From the NCBI RefSeq assembly GCF_017656155.1, contig NZ_JACDOH010000003.1:62001-126000 (forward strand): a DNA stretch of 64,000 bases, read 5' to 3'. This DNA is from Thermosyntropha sp. (lineage in GTDB: Bacteria > Bacillota > Syntrophomonadia > Syntrophomonadales > Syntrophomonadaceae). A program made the translations under genes and the position numbers. The notes beneath the pieces are model-generated. The model had not been told where the DNA came from. It worked only from the letters and a program-made list of their open reading frames with translations, and did no database searches. Positions 24,046 to 33,511 of this stretch are shown here, in pieces. Numbering within the stretch: the stretch's first letter is position 1; each line of letters begins with the position of its first letter.

Positions 24046-24486
24046 TCACCCCTTAATCATACGGACTACCTCTTCTCCGGTATCCCTGTTTAAAACCATT
24101 TTCACTCCATCTGTTTCTTGATAAAAAGACGCTTCAAAAAACAAATCACCCTCTAAGCCCTCTTTCCGGCAAACTGCTGCTATGCTAGCATAAGGCTCAT
24201 CAGCCTTTATAATTAATTCAAGATTATCAACCTTTATATCCTTATATCTTAGTATTACTCCTAAATCTCGTATCGATAACATCTGATGGTAAAAATACAA
24301 CGCACTTTCCGGCTCTAAACTTGCAAAAAGCATTTTTTCATATGTCATGTATTCAATTACTTTATCTATGTAATTCTTCGCTTCTTCACTCCACCCTAGC
24401 TCAAGATACCCGTTTATTACCTGTAAATGGTTTCCAAAATCATGTCTTACCCTCCGCAAAATATCAACCATTTTAAAAGCTTCCAT
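24046..24486 (-). CDS. Spo0B-like sporulation phosphotransferase
   Basis: The 146-residue protein begins with an H-box helix, RHDFGNHLQVINGYLELGW, in which His15 matches the phospho-His of Spo0B-type dimerisation domains. In Bacillus Spo0B passes phosphate from Spo0F to Spo0A. The C-terminal half is a small alpha/beta region without the ATP-binding boxes of a kinase. Position between rpmA and obg is the same as Bacillus spo0B, which strengthens the call although sequence identity beyond the H-box looks low. The start ATG 24486 follows GGGAGG. Clostridia usually lack a full phosphorelay, so its real partner is uncertain. Confidence 0.7.
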   Translation of the reverse strand: MEAFKMVDILRRVRHDFGNHLQVINGYLELGWSEEAKNYIDKVIEYMTYEKMLFASLEPESALYFYHQMLSIRDLGVILRYKDIKVDNLELIIKADEPYASIAAVCRKEGLEGDLFFEASFYQETDGVKMVLNRDTGEEVVRMIKG

Positions 24487-24529
24487 CACCAAATCCTCCC
24501 TCTCCTAATCATCTCACAACAATAGCAAA

Positions 24530-24553
24530 AACCCCTGAAAAACTCCAGGGGTT
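24530..24553 (-). terminator. Terminator after rpmA
   Basis: AACCCCTG (24530-24537) pairs with CAGGGGTT (24546-24553) and TTTTTGC follows on the minus strand. It separates the ribosomal genes from the Spo0B-like/obg/proBA genes, probably with read-through. Confidence 0.75.
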
Positions 24554-24575
24554 TCATTATTATCATAAAATATCG

Positions 24576-24875
24576 TTACATAGTTAAGGTTTCTTCAAGC
24601 GGATATACGCTTACCTGCTTTTTATCGCGACCTTTTCTTTCAAATTTAACTACTCCGTCAACAACAGCAAATAAAGTATCATCTCCGCCCCGCATTACAT
24701 TTTTACCAGGATGAAATTTGGTTCCTCTTTGTCTTACTAATATATTGCCGGCTCTCACTACCTGACCATCATATCTTTTTATCCCCAATCTCTTTGATTC
24801 GCTGTCACGACCGTTTTTAGAGCTTCCTACACCTTTCTTATGAGCAAAAAGCTGAAGATCAAAACTAAACATCAT
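24576..24875 (-). CDS. rpmA: 50S ribosomal protein L27 (with cleavable N-terminus)
   Basis: L27 reaches into the peptidyl transferase centre. The 99-residue precursor has the Firmicute-type N-terminal extension FSFDLQLFA in front of [14 protein letters not shown]. The protease Prp, encoded immediately upstream, removes this extension after the Phe-Ala in related bacteria. Without cleavage the mature N-terminus would be blocked. The start ATG at 24875 overlaps the prp stop (TGATG) and has AAGGAGG upstream. Confidence 0.97.
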   Translation of the reverse strand: MMFSFDLQLFAHKKGVGSSKNGRDSESKRLGIKRYDGQVVRAGNILVRQRGTKFHPGKNVMRGGDDTLFAVVDGVVKFERKGRDKKQVSVYPLEETLTM

Positions 24876-25204
24876 CAGCACCTCCTTCTTTCCAAAGAAA
24901 AATAGTGTTTATAGGCATCTTCAAGTGAAACTAGTCCTGCTTCCATAGTTGAAAGTATGATCTGAGCTTTGTCCCTGTCTTCTTCATCCAAGACAGTCGG
25001 TAGTTTTACCTTTAGATCACCTTTTTCAATAGTATACTCAGGTTTAACTTTAAGGTGTTTCAAAAGTCCTATCAAAGCTGTTTGAGTAATAGCCGAAATG
25101 CCTGCACAGTATATATCATATCCTTCATCTGCATAACCAGCATGACCTTCGACATTAAAGCCTGTAATATATCCACCCTTATAAAATATAACCGCCTTAA
25201 TCAT
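24875..25204 (-). CDS. prp: Ribosomal-processing cysteine protease Prp
   Basis: Prp cleaves the N-terminal extension of L27. The 109-residue product has the catalytic pair His21 ([11 protein letters not shown]) and Cys33 ([11 protein letters not shown]), as in the YsxB/DUF464 family. It is coupled by overlaps both to rplU (TAATG at its start) and to rpmA (TGATG at its end). The L27 here carries the matching cleavage site, so enzyme and substrate agree. Confidence 0.95.
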   Translation of the reverse strand: MIKAVIFYKGGYITGFNVEGHAGYADEGYDIYCAGISAITQTALIGLLKHLKVKPEYTIEKGDLKVKLPTVLDEEDRDKAQIILSTMEAGLVSLEDAYKHYFSLERRRC

Positions 25205-25518
25205 TACCCTTCAATCTTTTCAATTTTAATCTTGGTAAAAGGCTGTCTGTGTCCTTGTTTTCTGCGATAATTTTTTCTGCGCTTATATTTCATAACATAA
25301 ATCTTTTTGCCTTTTCCCTGTTCTAAAACTTCAGCAATAACCTTGGCTCCTTCTATCACTGGTTTACCTACCTTAATGGTACCATTTTCATCATTTATAA
25401 GCAGTACTTCTTCCAGAGTAACCTTTTCACCAGGTTCTGCCGGCAGTTTTTCTACCTTAACAATATCGCCTTCACTTACCTTGTACTGCTTGCCACCTGT
25501 TTTTATTACTGCGTACAC
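25204..25518 (-). CDS. rplU: 50S ribosomal protein L21
   Basis: The 104-residue protein is L21 ([25 protein letters not shown] at the start, [24 protein letters not shown] at the end). Translation begins at a GTG (25518) behind GGAGGTGTTACA. It is the first gene of rplU-prp-rpmA, driven by the promoter at 25622-25650 through a structured leader. Confidence 0.97.
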   Translation of the reverse strand: MYAVIKTGGKQYKVSEGDIVKVEKLPAEPGEKVTLEEVLLINDENGTIKVGKPVIEGAKVIAEVLEQGKGKKIYVMKYKRRKNYRRKQGHRQPFTKIKIEKIEG

Positions 25519-25615
25519 TGTAACACCTCCATGTTTTTTAGACTCGCCAATCCCAGGCAGGCACTTTTAGCCATTTGAAAACCCGGACTGTGCGGTTGCA
25601 AAAACACGCAACCCA
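25519..25615 (-). ncRNA. Probable L21 leader RNA
   Basis: The 5' UTR of rplU begins with a hairpin GGTTGC/GCAACC (arms 25613-25608 and 25599-25594) and continues with paired segments around GCCTGGGATTGGCGAGTC before the ribosome site. Firmicute rplU genes often carry an autoregulatory L21 leader here. The match is by position and general shape; covariance was not tested. Confidence 0.5.
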
Positions 25616-25621
25616 TTTAAG

Positions 25622-25650
25622 AGCATAGCATAAAAAAAAACTTAAGTCAA
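25622..25650 (-). promoter_or_regulatory. Sigma-A promoter of rplU-prp-rpmA
   Basis: On the minus strand TTGACT (25650-25645) and TATGCT (25627-25622) are 17 bp apart, directly upstream of the L21 leader. This promoter may also feed the Spo0B-like, obg, proB and proA genes. Confidence 0.8.
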
Positions 25651-25681
25651 CCAGAACCAAAATTTAACACTATGAACACGC

Positions 25682-27109
25682 TTATATCGTCCCTGGGTAT
25701 ATCTTATACTCATGAAAATTCATATCCTGGTTTGACACCAGTTTTATCTTTTTTCCGCTCTTTTTTTCTATATAAGCTAAATTAGCTTCATCATTAGCTA
25801 CAAACTGCAAAAGCTGAGGATGGGCTTCACATATTATTTCCTGACTCTCAAGATATCCCATATTCGCCAGTTTGCGTTTAATTTCACAGGATAACGCAAA
25901 ATCATTTATCCTCCTGCCTCTGCCACCACAGGTTCCACATTCCTGAGTAAAAAATTCCGATATACCATAGCGCGACTTTTTGCGGGTCATTTCCAAAAAA
26001 CCCAATCCCGTCATGCCTATAATCCGGGTGTGTGCTTTATCTTTGGCCAGTTCATTTTTTAAGACTTCTATAACAGAGGCCTGATTCTTTTTATTTTTCA
26101 TATCAATAAAATCAATTAATATTATACCACCTATGCTTCTAAGCCTGAGCTGCCTTGGTATCTCTACGGCTGCTTCTAGGTTAAGCTTATAAACAGTATC
26201 TTCAAAATTATCTTTTCCCGTATATTTGCCGCTGTTGACATCTATAACGGTCATGGCTTCAGTCTCATCAATTATGAGATAGCCCCCGCTTTTAAGCCAT
26301 ACCTTCCTCTTCAAAGCTTTCCTTATATCTTTTTCCAGTCCATATTTTTCAAAAAGATCTCCTTCTTCATACTGAACCATAAAACTAACATTTGCCCTAT
26401 TGAGAATAAACTCAGCTGCCTTTTCTTTTAACCTGCGATTATTTATAACAACCCGGCTGGTATTGCCATCTAAATAATCGCGCAAAGTCCGCTCTAAAAC
26501 ATCCATATCTTCATATATAAGGCTTGGAGCTTTAGATTCTTTATATTTTTTCTTTATTTTTTCCCATATATGGTAAAGATGCTGCATTTCCGCAGTTATT
26601 TCTTCTTCCTCTGCATCAAGGCATGCAGTACGCACAATAACCCCCATATTTTGAGGATTATTAGCTTCTACTATACTTTTAAGTTTTTTTCTTATTTCAT
26701 CATCAGTGATTTTACGGGAGATAGATATGCCGGTTTGAAAAGGAAGAAGCACTAACAAATGTCCTGGAATACTCACATCACAGGTAACCCTTGCCCCTTT
26801 TTCAGAAAAAGCCTCTTTCTTAACCTGTACTAGAACATCCTGACCCGTTTTTAAAAGATTTAAAACATTAACCCCAGGCTTTTTCTCTTCCATTACTATA
26901 TCACCGGCATACAGAAAAGCATTTTTCCCAAGGCCGATATCAACAAAAACACATGATAATCCAGGCAAAATATCTTTTATTCTTCCCTTATAGATATTGC
27001 CTACCTTCTCATCTTCATTGGCCCAAAACACCTCAGCCAATCGTCCATCTTCCACTATTCCCACCCGGGATTCCCAAGGATATACTTCCACAATAATCTC
27101 CCGTTTCAT
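25682..27109 (-). CDS. rng: Ribonuclease G/E family protein
   Basis: RNase G/E cuts single-stranded RNA in rRNA and mRNA maturation. The 475-residue protein has an S1 domain (VGNIYKGRIKDILPGLSCVFVDIGLGKNAFLYAGDI), the catalytic DNase-I-like domain with MTVIDVNSGKYTGKDNFEDT and IGGIILIDFIDM (metal-binding aspartates), and the zinc-link CGTCGGRGRR. It lacks the long C-terminal scaffold of E. coli RNase E. It follows the TIGR03936 gene directly and precedes rplU, a common Clostridia order. Confidence 0.95.
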   Translation of the reverse strand: MKREIIVEVYPWESRVGIVEDGRLAEVFWANEDEKVGNIYKGRIKDILPGLSCVFVDIGLGKNAFLYAGDIVMEEKKPGVNVLNLLKTGQDVLVQVKKEAFSEKGARVTCDVSIPGHLLVLLPFQTGISISRKITDDEIRKKLKSIVEANNPQNMGVIVRTACLDAEEEEITAEMQHLYHIWEKIKKKYKESKAPSLIYEDMDVLERTLRDYLDGNTSRVVINNRRLKEKAAEFILNRANVSFMVQYEEGDLFEKYGLEKDIRKALKRKVWLKSGGYLIIDETEAMTVIDVNSGKYTGKDNFEDTVYKLNLEAAVEIPRQLRLRSIGGIILIDFIDMKNKKNQASVIEVLKNELAKDKAHTRIIGMTGLGFLEMTRKKSRYGISEFFTQECGTCGGRGRRINDFALSCEIKRKLANMGYLESQEIICEAHPQLLQFVANDEANLAYIEKKSGKKIKLVSNQDMNFHEYKIYPGTI

Positions 27110-27790
27110 CTAAATCACCTTTTCTAAAGGGGTATAAAAAAACTCCCCTTCTTTTATATAATTTCCATTCCGGCAAATATCAGTTATCTTCTCCTCTGAA
27201 ATCCCATATCTTAATAACAAGTCATTCAGTTCATCATACCGCACATTAACCGGTTCACCGACAGATACAAAAAAAGTAATATAAGATTGCCCTTTTTCAT
27301 ATTTCACCTCAGCTTTATAGATTCCTGCCTTGAGGTCTTTTTCTACATTCTTTTTCTTACCCCGGCTTTTTATTTTCAAAGACTCTGCCTTTAAAATCTC
27401 TTCTTTCAACCGGACTATTTTTTCTTCAGGTTCATTTAACGCAAAAGTATAAGATGCTGAATTTATAATCTTCATAAGAGAAGCTGCTTTTTCTGGAATA
27501 ACCTGCGCCTCATTTACTCTGACCCCTTCAGGCAAAACCTGATTTATCCGATACATAAACTCTTCCGGCTTCATATCTTCATTCAAATCCAGGTCAAAAT
27601 ATTCTCTTGTCCCCCATACCCCTACAGGCAGAACAGTTCCTAAAGAAAGCTTAATATGAGGATTAAAACCTTCGGTTAAAGCATAAGGAAGAGAAGCCCG
27701 TCTAAGGCTTCTTTCTATAAGCCTCATCATTTCCAGGTTGGAAAGAAACCTTAAATCAGGGCTCACGCTATATTCTGCACGAATGCGCAT
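27110..27790 (-). CDS. TIGR03936 family radical-SAM-associated protein (DUF2344)
   Basis: The 226-residue protein matches the DUF2344 family found next to or fused with B12-binding radical SAM enzymes. It begins MRIRAEYSVSPDLRFLSNLEMMRLIERSLRRA and includes EGFNPHIKLSLGTVLPVGVWG, both family signatures. The biochemical role is unknown; a tRNA-modification-like function has been suggested from context. It overlaps the end of the radical SAM gene by 23 bp and runs into rng with no gap, so the three are one unit. Confidence 0.88.
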   Translation of the reverse strand: MRIRAEYSVSPDLRFLSNLEMMRLIERSLRRASLPYALTEGFNPHIKLSLGTVLPVGVWGTREYFDLDLNEDMKPEEFMYRINQVLPEGVRVNEAQVIPEKAASLMKIINSASYTFALNEPEEKIVRLKEEILKAESLKIKSRGKKKNVEKDLKAGIYKAEVKYEKGQSYITFFVSVGEPVNVRYDELNDLLLRYGISEEKITDICRNGNYIKEGEFFYTPLEKVI

Positions 27791-29627
27791 TTTTATCTCC
27801 CTCCCTTATATCAATATCAACTCCAAAACGCGGACATATGCCACATCCGGTACATTTGTCATGTCGACAGTCAGGAGTCGTCATCTCTTTTAAAGCTTTC
27901 TCATTCTCACTTTTAAGAAATGCTTTGGTCACGCCAATATCTATAAAATCCCAGGGGAAAATTTCTTCATATGAAGGCTTACGCACAGTCCAGAAATCGG
28001 GATCAATATCTGTCTCTCTGAAAGCTTCCATCCACCGGTCAAAATGGAAATACTCAGTCCAACCGTCGAATTTACATCCTTTTTTATAAGCACTGTATAT
28101 AGCTTTAGAAAGCTTCCGATTACCTCTGGACATTACTCCTTCCAAATAGCTGGTTCTACTATCATGGAAACTGAGTTTTATATTCTTTCCCTTTTTGCTG
28201 TTCATGTACTTTATTTTAGCCTCCAGTTCAGTAATGCTTGCCTGTGGCTGCCACTGAAAAGGAGTATGAGCTTTAGGAACAAAACAGGCCAAGCTAGCCC
28301 TTACTTCCACTGCCCTCTTAGAATACCGGCGTCCAATATTACGCACTTTATCTAAAAGTTCAATAATACCGTCCAAATCTTCCTCGGTTTCTTCAGGAAG
28401 CCCAATCATAAAGTAAAGCTTTACCGAATTCCAGCCTGATTTAAAAGCAGCTTCTACCGCTTCTAAGAGCTGTTCCTCGGTTACATTTTTATTTATAATA
28501 TTCCGCATCCTCTGGGTTCCTGCTTCCGGAGCCAGAGTTAAAGTTGTTTTCCGGACCTTTTGTATTTCATTGGCCAGATCGATAGAAAACGCATCAACCC
28601 TCAATGAGGGAAGTGATATGCCTATTCCTCGCGCACCAAACTCAGCCACCAGCTCCCGGGCAAGTTTTTCTACCCCGGAATAGTCGAGAGTGCTGAGTGA
28701 GGTAAGAGATATTTCTTCATACCCGGTATTCTTTATCTGTGCTTCTGCCTGCTTCTTTAAGGTATCAATACTCCTCTCCCTGACCGGACGATATACTATA
28801 CCGGCATGGCAAAAACGACAGCCTCGCTGACAGCCGCGCATTACTTCCAAAACTGCCCGGTCATGAACTACATTCATGTAAGGTAAAATAGGTTTTTCCG
28901 GAAAATAAGCCGAATCTAAGTCTTTTACAACTCTTTTCTTTACCTTTTCCGGCACACCCGGTATTTTAGGAAACATCTTTTTTACAGTTCCATCCTCGTT
29001 ATACTCCACCTCATAAAAACGCGGCACATATACCCCTTCAATTTTTGTCATCTTCAAAAGCCTTTCTGCCTTAGGCAAATCCTTGGTAGCATAAACCGCA
29101 TCCAGGAATTCAGGCAAAAGCTCTTCTCCATCGCCGATTAAAAATACATCTATAAAATCAGCATATGGTTCAGGATTGAATACCACCGGTCCTCCTACAA
29201 CAACCAGGGGGGACTTTTCATCCCTCTCATTGCTCCATAAAGGAATCCCAGCTAAATCGAGCATATTAAGAATATTCGTTATAGAAAGCTCATACTGCAT
29301 AGTAAATCCTATGACATCAAAATCTCTCAAAGGACGATAAGACTCTAAAGTATATAGTGGTATATTTTCCCTCCGCATCACTTCTTCCATATCCGGCCAG
29401 GGAGCAAAAGTCCTCTCTAAAAGATGCTCGGTAGTTTCATTTATCAAGCCATAAAGTATTTTGCCTCCTACATGTGACATACCTACTTCATAAACATCAG
29501 GAAAGGCAAAAGCCATTCTAGTTTTGGCTTTATTCCAGTCTTTCCTTATTATGTTAAGTTCGTTCCCCATATAACGCACAGGTTTAGAAACCTTAGGCAA
29601 TATATCTTTAAAAAGCTTCTCTTTCAT
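27768..29627 (-). CDS. TIGR03960 family B12-binding domain/radical SAM protein
   Basis: The 619-residue protein has an N-terminal cobalamin-binding-like region (FAFPDVYEVGMSHVGGKILYG), then a radical SAM core with the cluster motif MRGCQRGCRFCHAG (CxxxCxxC) and a C-terminal Cys-rich end (DCRHDKCTGCGICPRFGVDIDI), possibly a further iron-sulfur site. The start is set at ATG 29627, behind GGAGGCAAAAA; the ORF opens further upstream without a ribosome site. The reaction is unknown. It heads the group with the DUF2344 gene and rng. Confidence 0.9.
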   Translation of the reverse strand: MKEKLFKDILPKVSKPVRYMGNELNIIRKDWNKAKTRMAFAFPDVYEVGMSHVGGKILYGLINETTEHLLERTFAPWPDMEEVMRRENIPLYTLESYRPLRDFDVIGFTMQYELSITNILNMLDLAGIPLWSNERDEKSPLVVVGGPVVFNPEPYADFIDVFLIGDGEELLPEFLDAVYATKDLPKAERLLKMTKIEGVYVPRFYEVEYNEDGTVKKMFPKIPGVPEKVKKRVVKDLDSAYFPEKPILPYMNVVHDRAVLEVMRGCQRGCRFCHAGIVYRPVRERSIDTLKKQAEAQIKNTGYEEISLTSLSTLDYSGVEKLARELVAEFGARGIGISLPSLRVDAFSIDLANEIQKVRKTTLTLAPEAGTQRMRNIINKNVTEEQLLEAVEAAFKSGWNSVKLYFMIGLPEETEEDLDGIIELLDKVRNIGRRYSKRAVEVRASLACFVPKAHTPFQWQPQASITELEAKIKYMNSKKGKNIKLSFHDSRTSYLEGVMSRGNRKLSKAIYSAYKKGCKFDGWTEYFHFDRWMEAFRETDIDPDFWTVRKPSYEEIFPWDFIDIGVTKAFLKSENEKALKEMTTPDCRHDKCTGCGICPRFGVDIDIREGDKNAHSCRI

Positions 29628-29689
29628 TTTTTGCCTCCATCTAATAAATTCACTACGCATATATCTTACCACAAAATACAAAAAAATAA

Positions 29690-29708
29690 GCCAGCCTTAA
29701 AAGCTGGC
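29690..29708 (-). terminator. Terminator after the flavodiiron fusion gene
   Basis: GCCAGC/GCTGGC arms (29690-29695, 29703-29708) with further weak inner pairs are followed on the minus strand by TTATTTTTTT. Confidence 0.8.
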
Positions 29709-29728
29709 ATTATTACATTATCTTTTCA

Positions 29729-32350
29729 TTATCCTTCCACCAGATCAAACATATCTTTAGGAGCCCCACATACCGGACATTCATCCGGCGGTTCAGGTCC
29801 TTCATGAATATACCCGCAAACGCGGCATTCCCATTTGTTATATTTCTTATTTCCGCTTTCATCTCTGCCCAACCTGCCAACCGTCTGAGTAGTATCAACT
29901 TTAGCAGCTATAACTATTTCTCCTACCAACACCCCATCTTTAATAAAGCTCTTTTTATAGAAATCATTTACCGGGTCATTTACTTCTACTATCCTGCACT
30001 CTTTAGGATCTAAGTTAACTTCTCCTACGGAAAAGATTTCTTTCCCAAAGGCCATGAGCATAGTAGATATAAGAGGCTGCTTATACTCCAGCCAGTCGCC
30101 GGCCGCGACTGCTCCAGCCACCCTTCCCATTTCCATAGATACCGGCCATAAACCTATAACCCTTTCTCCAAACTGGGCAACATCTCCCGCCGCATATACA
30201 TCAGAAACACTTGTGCGCATCTTTTCATCCACGATTATACCCTGTCCTACTTCTATCCCAGCCTCCTTGGCTAACGCAACATTAGGCCTTACCCCTGTTG
30301 AAAGTAAAACTAAATCAGCTTCAAGAACTATGCCATCTTTAAGCTTTACCCCGCTGACCCTATCATTTTCACCTGTTATAGTTTCAACGCCAACTCCTAA
30401 ATAAAGTTCAATTTCATAAGACTTTATCATCTCTTCCAGTCTTCTTGAAGCATCAACATCCAGCTGTCTCGGCATAATGCGATCAAATCCTTCTATCACT
30501 GCTACCTTAAGCCCGGCTGAAACCATTTCCCATACAGCTTCCAGGCCTAAAACCCCTCCACCGATTACGACTGCTTTTTTAGCATCTTTCATCGCCTCTT
30601 TAAGTTTAAGGGCATCTTCCAAACTACGCATAGTATAAACACCCTTTAAATCTGCTCCTGGAATGGGCGGAACATTGCTGCTTGCCCCAGTGGCAATTAT
30701 TAGTTTGTTATAAGAAAATTCTTCTCCATTTTCAGCTATGACTTTCTTAGAGCTTGCATCTATCCCTGAAACCCTTATCCCCAGTTTCACCTCAATATTT
30801 CTCTCCCGGTACCATTCCTCATCATGAATATAAATCTTTTTTTCCGGCAAATCTTCACTGAGCAGGTCTGACAACACCGGACGATAATAAGGAAGATATT
30901 TTTCTTCTGTAAGCATAATTATAGAAGCTGTCCGGTTACGCTTGCGAATATTTTCAGCCGCAGTCAAAGCAGCGATTCCGCTTCCTATAATAACAAACTT
31001 CTCATTGGTATCATTTATAAACTCATCTTCCATCTCTACCAGTACAAAGTTTTCTTTTCCTACACCACAGGCCGGACATACTTCAGGAGGCTCTGCCCCT
31101 TCATGTTCATATCCACATACAACGCATCGCCATTTATTTTTAGAGCTGTCCTGCTTATTATTCAAGATTGCCTTGCCAAATTCCATCCCCATAGTAAAAG
31201 CCTCCTCCTCTTCCCGCATTGAAGGTTTAAAGTTTACCTTAAGCCCGGGTAAAACCTTCATCCTCAAAGCCTTGAGCCGGTTTTCTATGGCAGGAACTGC
31301 CTCTCCGCTCCAGCCATAAGCGCCAAAAGCCGCTGCCACTTTGCCGGCATGCACAATCGGAGAAAGCTTAATTAAAAGCTCCCATATAGGCGGAAGTGCA
31401 TCGCCATTTATAGTAGGCGATCCAATAAGAATACCATCTGCCAAGTTAATTTCTCTTAATACCTCTTCTTTATCTGCATAAATCAGGTCATACATCTTAA
31501 CTTCAAACTCGCCAACTGTTAAAATGCCTTCCGCAATATTTTTAGCCAGAGTTTCAGTATATCCATAGGCACTCACATATGCTATGACAATAAGAGGCTT
31601 GTCACTTTCACGGACTTCAGGCTGTGCCCATGTTTTATATAAATCTATGTAATAGCCAAGGTTAGTGCGCAAAACCGGCCCATGTCCAGGACAAATAATT
31701 TTTAAGTTCAAATCCTTTATCTTTTCCAGGGCTTCAAGGACATAAGATTTAAAAGGTCCCATTATAACATCAAAATAGTATTTATAGGCATCATAAAAGT
31801 CACCTTCAATAAGGTCATTAAAAACCTTATTATCAGCATAATGGCAACCAAAAGAATCACAAGTAAACAAAATTCCGTCTTCCTTGAGATAGGTGTAGCC
31901 TGAATCAGGCCAGTGCAAAAAAGGTGCACTTATAAAATTTAAGGTTTTTCCTCCTAAATCAATTTCTTCTCCATCATTCAGCGATCGTTCGGAAAAATTC
32001 TTGTTGGTAATCGCCTTAAGAAAAGTCAATGCTGTCGCGCTGCCTAAAATAGTAAGGTTGGGGATCTTTTCCAAAAGCCTTTCTACCGAACCTGCATGAT
32101 CCGGTTCAGTATGATTCATTATAAGATAGTCTATCGATGACAAATCGATGATTTCCTGCAAGTTATTAATATACTGGTCAAAAAACTTGACCTTTACTGT
32201 TTCTATAAGCGCAGTCTTTTCTCTGCCTTTAACAAGATAAGCATTGTAGCTGGTGCCGTATTCCGTGGACATTACAATATCAAAAACTCGAAGATTCGGA
32301 TCCTGCACCCCAACATAATATACTCCATCACTAACAGGTAAAATTGCCAT
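29729..32350 (-). CDS. Flavodiiron protein - rubredoxin - NADH:rubredoxin oxidoreductase - rubredoxin fusion
   Basis: This 873-residue protein joins four modules that together reduce O2 (or NO) with NAD(P)H. Residues 1-245 form the diiron lactamase-like domain with all ligands (His80, Glu82, Asp84, His146, Asp165, His223). Residues 252-398 form a flavodoxin (FMN) domain. Residues 405-440 form a short-spaced rubredoxin (Cys409/412/425/428), 451-830 an FAD/NAD reductase (VIIGSGIAALTAAENI, VVIGGGVLGLEAVWEM, DVYAAGDVAQF), and 838-873 a second short-spaced rubredoxin (Cys842/845/858/861). This resembles class F flavodiiron proteins of Clostridium. It is an oxygen-detoxifying enzyme complete in one chain. 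It has its own terminator; ATG 32350 follows GAAGGAGGGG. Confidence 0.93.
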   Translation of the reverse strand: MAILPVSDGVYYVGVQDPNLRVFDIVMSTEYGTSYNAYLVKGREKTALIETVKVKFFDQYINNLQEIIDLSSIDYLIMNHTEPDHAGSVERLLEKIPNLTILGSATALTFLKAITNKNFSERSLNDGEEIDLGGKTLNFISAPFLHWPDSGYTYLKEDGILFTCDSFGCHYADNKVFNDLIEGDFYDAYKYYFDVIMGPFKSYVLEALEKIKDLNLKIICPGHGPVLRTNLGYYIDLYKTWAQPEVRESDKPLIVIAYVSAYGYTETLAKNIAEGILTVGEFEVKMYDLIYADKEEVLREINLADGILIGSPTINGDALPPIWELLIKLSPIVHAGKVAAAFGAYGWSGEAVPAIENRLKALRMKVLPGLKVNFKPSMREEEEAFTMGMEFGKAILNNKQDSSKNKWRCVVCGYEHEGAEPPEVCPACGVGKENFVLVEMEDEFINDTNEKFVIIGSGIAALTAAENIRKRNRTASIIMLTEEKYLPYYRPVLSDLLSEDLPEKKIYIHDEEWYRERNIEVKLGIRVSGIDASSKKVIAENGEEFSYNKLIIATGASSNVPPIPGADLKGVYTMRSLEDALKLKEAMKDAKKAVVIGGGVLGLEAVWEMVSAGLKVAVIEGFDRIMPRQLDVDASRRLEEMIKSYEIELYLGVGVETITGENDRVSGVKLKDGIVLEADLVLLSTGVRPNVALAKEAGIEVGQGIIVDEKMRTSVSDVYAAGDVAQFGERVIGLWPVSMEMGRVAGAVAAGDWLEYKQPLISTMLMAFGKEIFSVGEVNLDPKECRIVEVNDPVNDFYKKSFIKDGVLVGEIVIAAKVDTTQTVGRLGRDESGNKKYNKWECRVCGYIHEGPEPPDECPVCGAPKDMFDLVEG

Positions 32351-32454
32351 TCTACCCCTCCTTCATTCATATATTCCCATATTAACTTATAATTATCTCA
32401 AAAACAACATTTTCCATCTATTTGAAACAATCTTCTGATAAGTCAAAAAAAAAA

Positions 32455-32482
32455 GCAAAGGAAGTTTGACCAACCCCTTTGC
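32455..32482 (-). terminator. Terminator after ddh
   Basis: GCAAAGG (32455-32461) pairs with CCTTTGC (32476-32482), followed on the minus strand by a run of nine to ten T's. Confidence 0.85.
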
Positions 32483-32511
32483 TGTCTATCCTTCACTTAT
32501 TTTACTTCATT

Positions 32512-33417
32512 TTATACAAACCTGCGGATAATATCATCAAGATCGCCGTATATATAATCTATAATCGGAATCTGAATCATGGTATAGGCTCCTGGCTTCT
32601 GTTTTACGCTAGCCCTAGCTGATGCCACCATTATTTGAGCAGTTAATGCCGGGTTATTTATACGCATGGAGAAGCTTAAAAGCTGATTATGAGTTGCACC
32701 CGACACACCTTTTCTTTCCATCAAAACCCCATGTCCCATGTCGATAAGCTCATCAACATTTGCTACCTGAATAACATGGGTTTCATCCTTTACAAAATAT
32801 GGATCTGTCTTTATAGCATTTTCTACGGTTTTGAAATCTGCTCCTTCTTCCAACTCCACATAAACCATGCGACGGTGAACGCTGGTTCCTAAAGGAATAG
32901 TCATAGAAAGAGCATTTTTAACTCCGGGAACTGCCTTAACAGCAACCGAATGGCCCATGCTCATGCCCGGACCAAAATTAGTGTAGGTTATGCCTTTAGG
33001 TGCCATAAATTCAAACATGCAACGCACCATAGAGTCGGTTCCCGGATCCCATCCAGCTGATATTACAGCTACTGAATTATGTTCTTTTGCCACCTTATCC
33101 AAATCCTTGCGCAAATCAGCCAGTTCACCGTGAATATCATAACTGTCTACCGTATTAATTCCTAAAGCTAAAATTTCTTTGGCATATTCCGGTACAGAAC
33201 GGGTAGGAGTACATAATAAAGCTACCTTGACTCCATCTAATTCTTTAATTGAACCTACCACCGGAATATCAGCCAATTCTGCCGGCTTTTCACCCAAAGA
33301 GGAAGCACGGCGTACTATCCCTGCAAGTTCCATGTCAGGAGCAGCTTTTACTGCTTCTAAAGCAAACTTTCCTATATTACCATAACCAACAATAGCTACC
33401 TTTATCTTTTCGCTCAT
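32512..33417 (-). CDS. ddh: meso-Diaminopimelate D-dehydrogenase
   Basis: Ddh converts tetrahydrodipicolinate, ammonia and NADPH directly to meso-diaminopimelate, a one-step route to lysine and peptidoglycan precursor. The 301-residue protein has an N-terminal Rossmann motif [17 protein letters not shown] and the family stretches [32 protein letters not shown] and [16 protein letters not shown]. Length fits known Ddh (about 300-325). It is a single gene with a terminator. Its presence also means homocitrate-based lysine synthesis is not needed, which bears on the gene at 49629. Confidence 0.93.
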   Translation of the reverse strand: MSEKIKVAIVGYGNIGKFALEAVKAAPDMELAGIVRRASSLGEKPAELADIPVVGSIKELDGVKVALLCTPTRSVPEYAKEILALGINTVDSYDIHGELADLRKDLDKVAKEHNSVAVISAGWDPGTDSMVRCMFEFMAPKGITYTNFGPGMSMGHSVAVKAVPGVKNALSMTIPLGTSVHRRMVYVELEEGADFKTVENAIKTDPYFVKDETHVIQVANVDELIDMGHGVLMERKGVSGATHNQLLSFSMRINNPALTAQIMVASARASVKQKPGAYTMIQIPIIDYIYGDLDDIIRRFV

Positions 33418-33452
33418 ACAACTCCTCCTGTTTTTTTAATTTTATTTTATAA

Positions 33453-33511
33453 GTATACATACGAAAAAATAAGTCCACAAGATTTAGAAAAGCGATGTAC
33501 AGTATACATAC
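33453..33511 (-). promoter_or_regulatory. Repeated GTATACATAC sites upstream of ddh
   Basis: GTATACATAC occurs at 33453-33462 and 33502-33511, in the same direction, 49 nt apart, within 100 bp of the ddh start. The second copy is part of TGTACAGTATACA, a small dyad. A pair like this may bind a regulator; no family is assigned. Confidence 0.3.
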
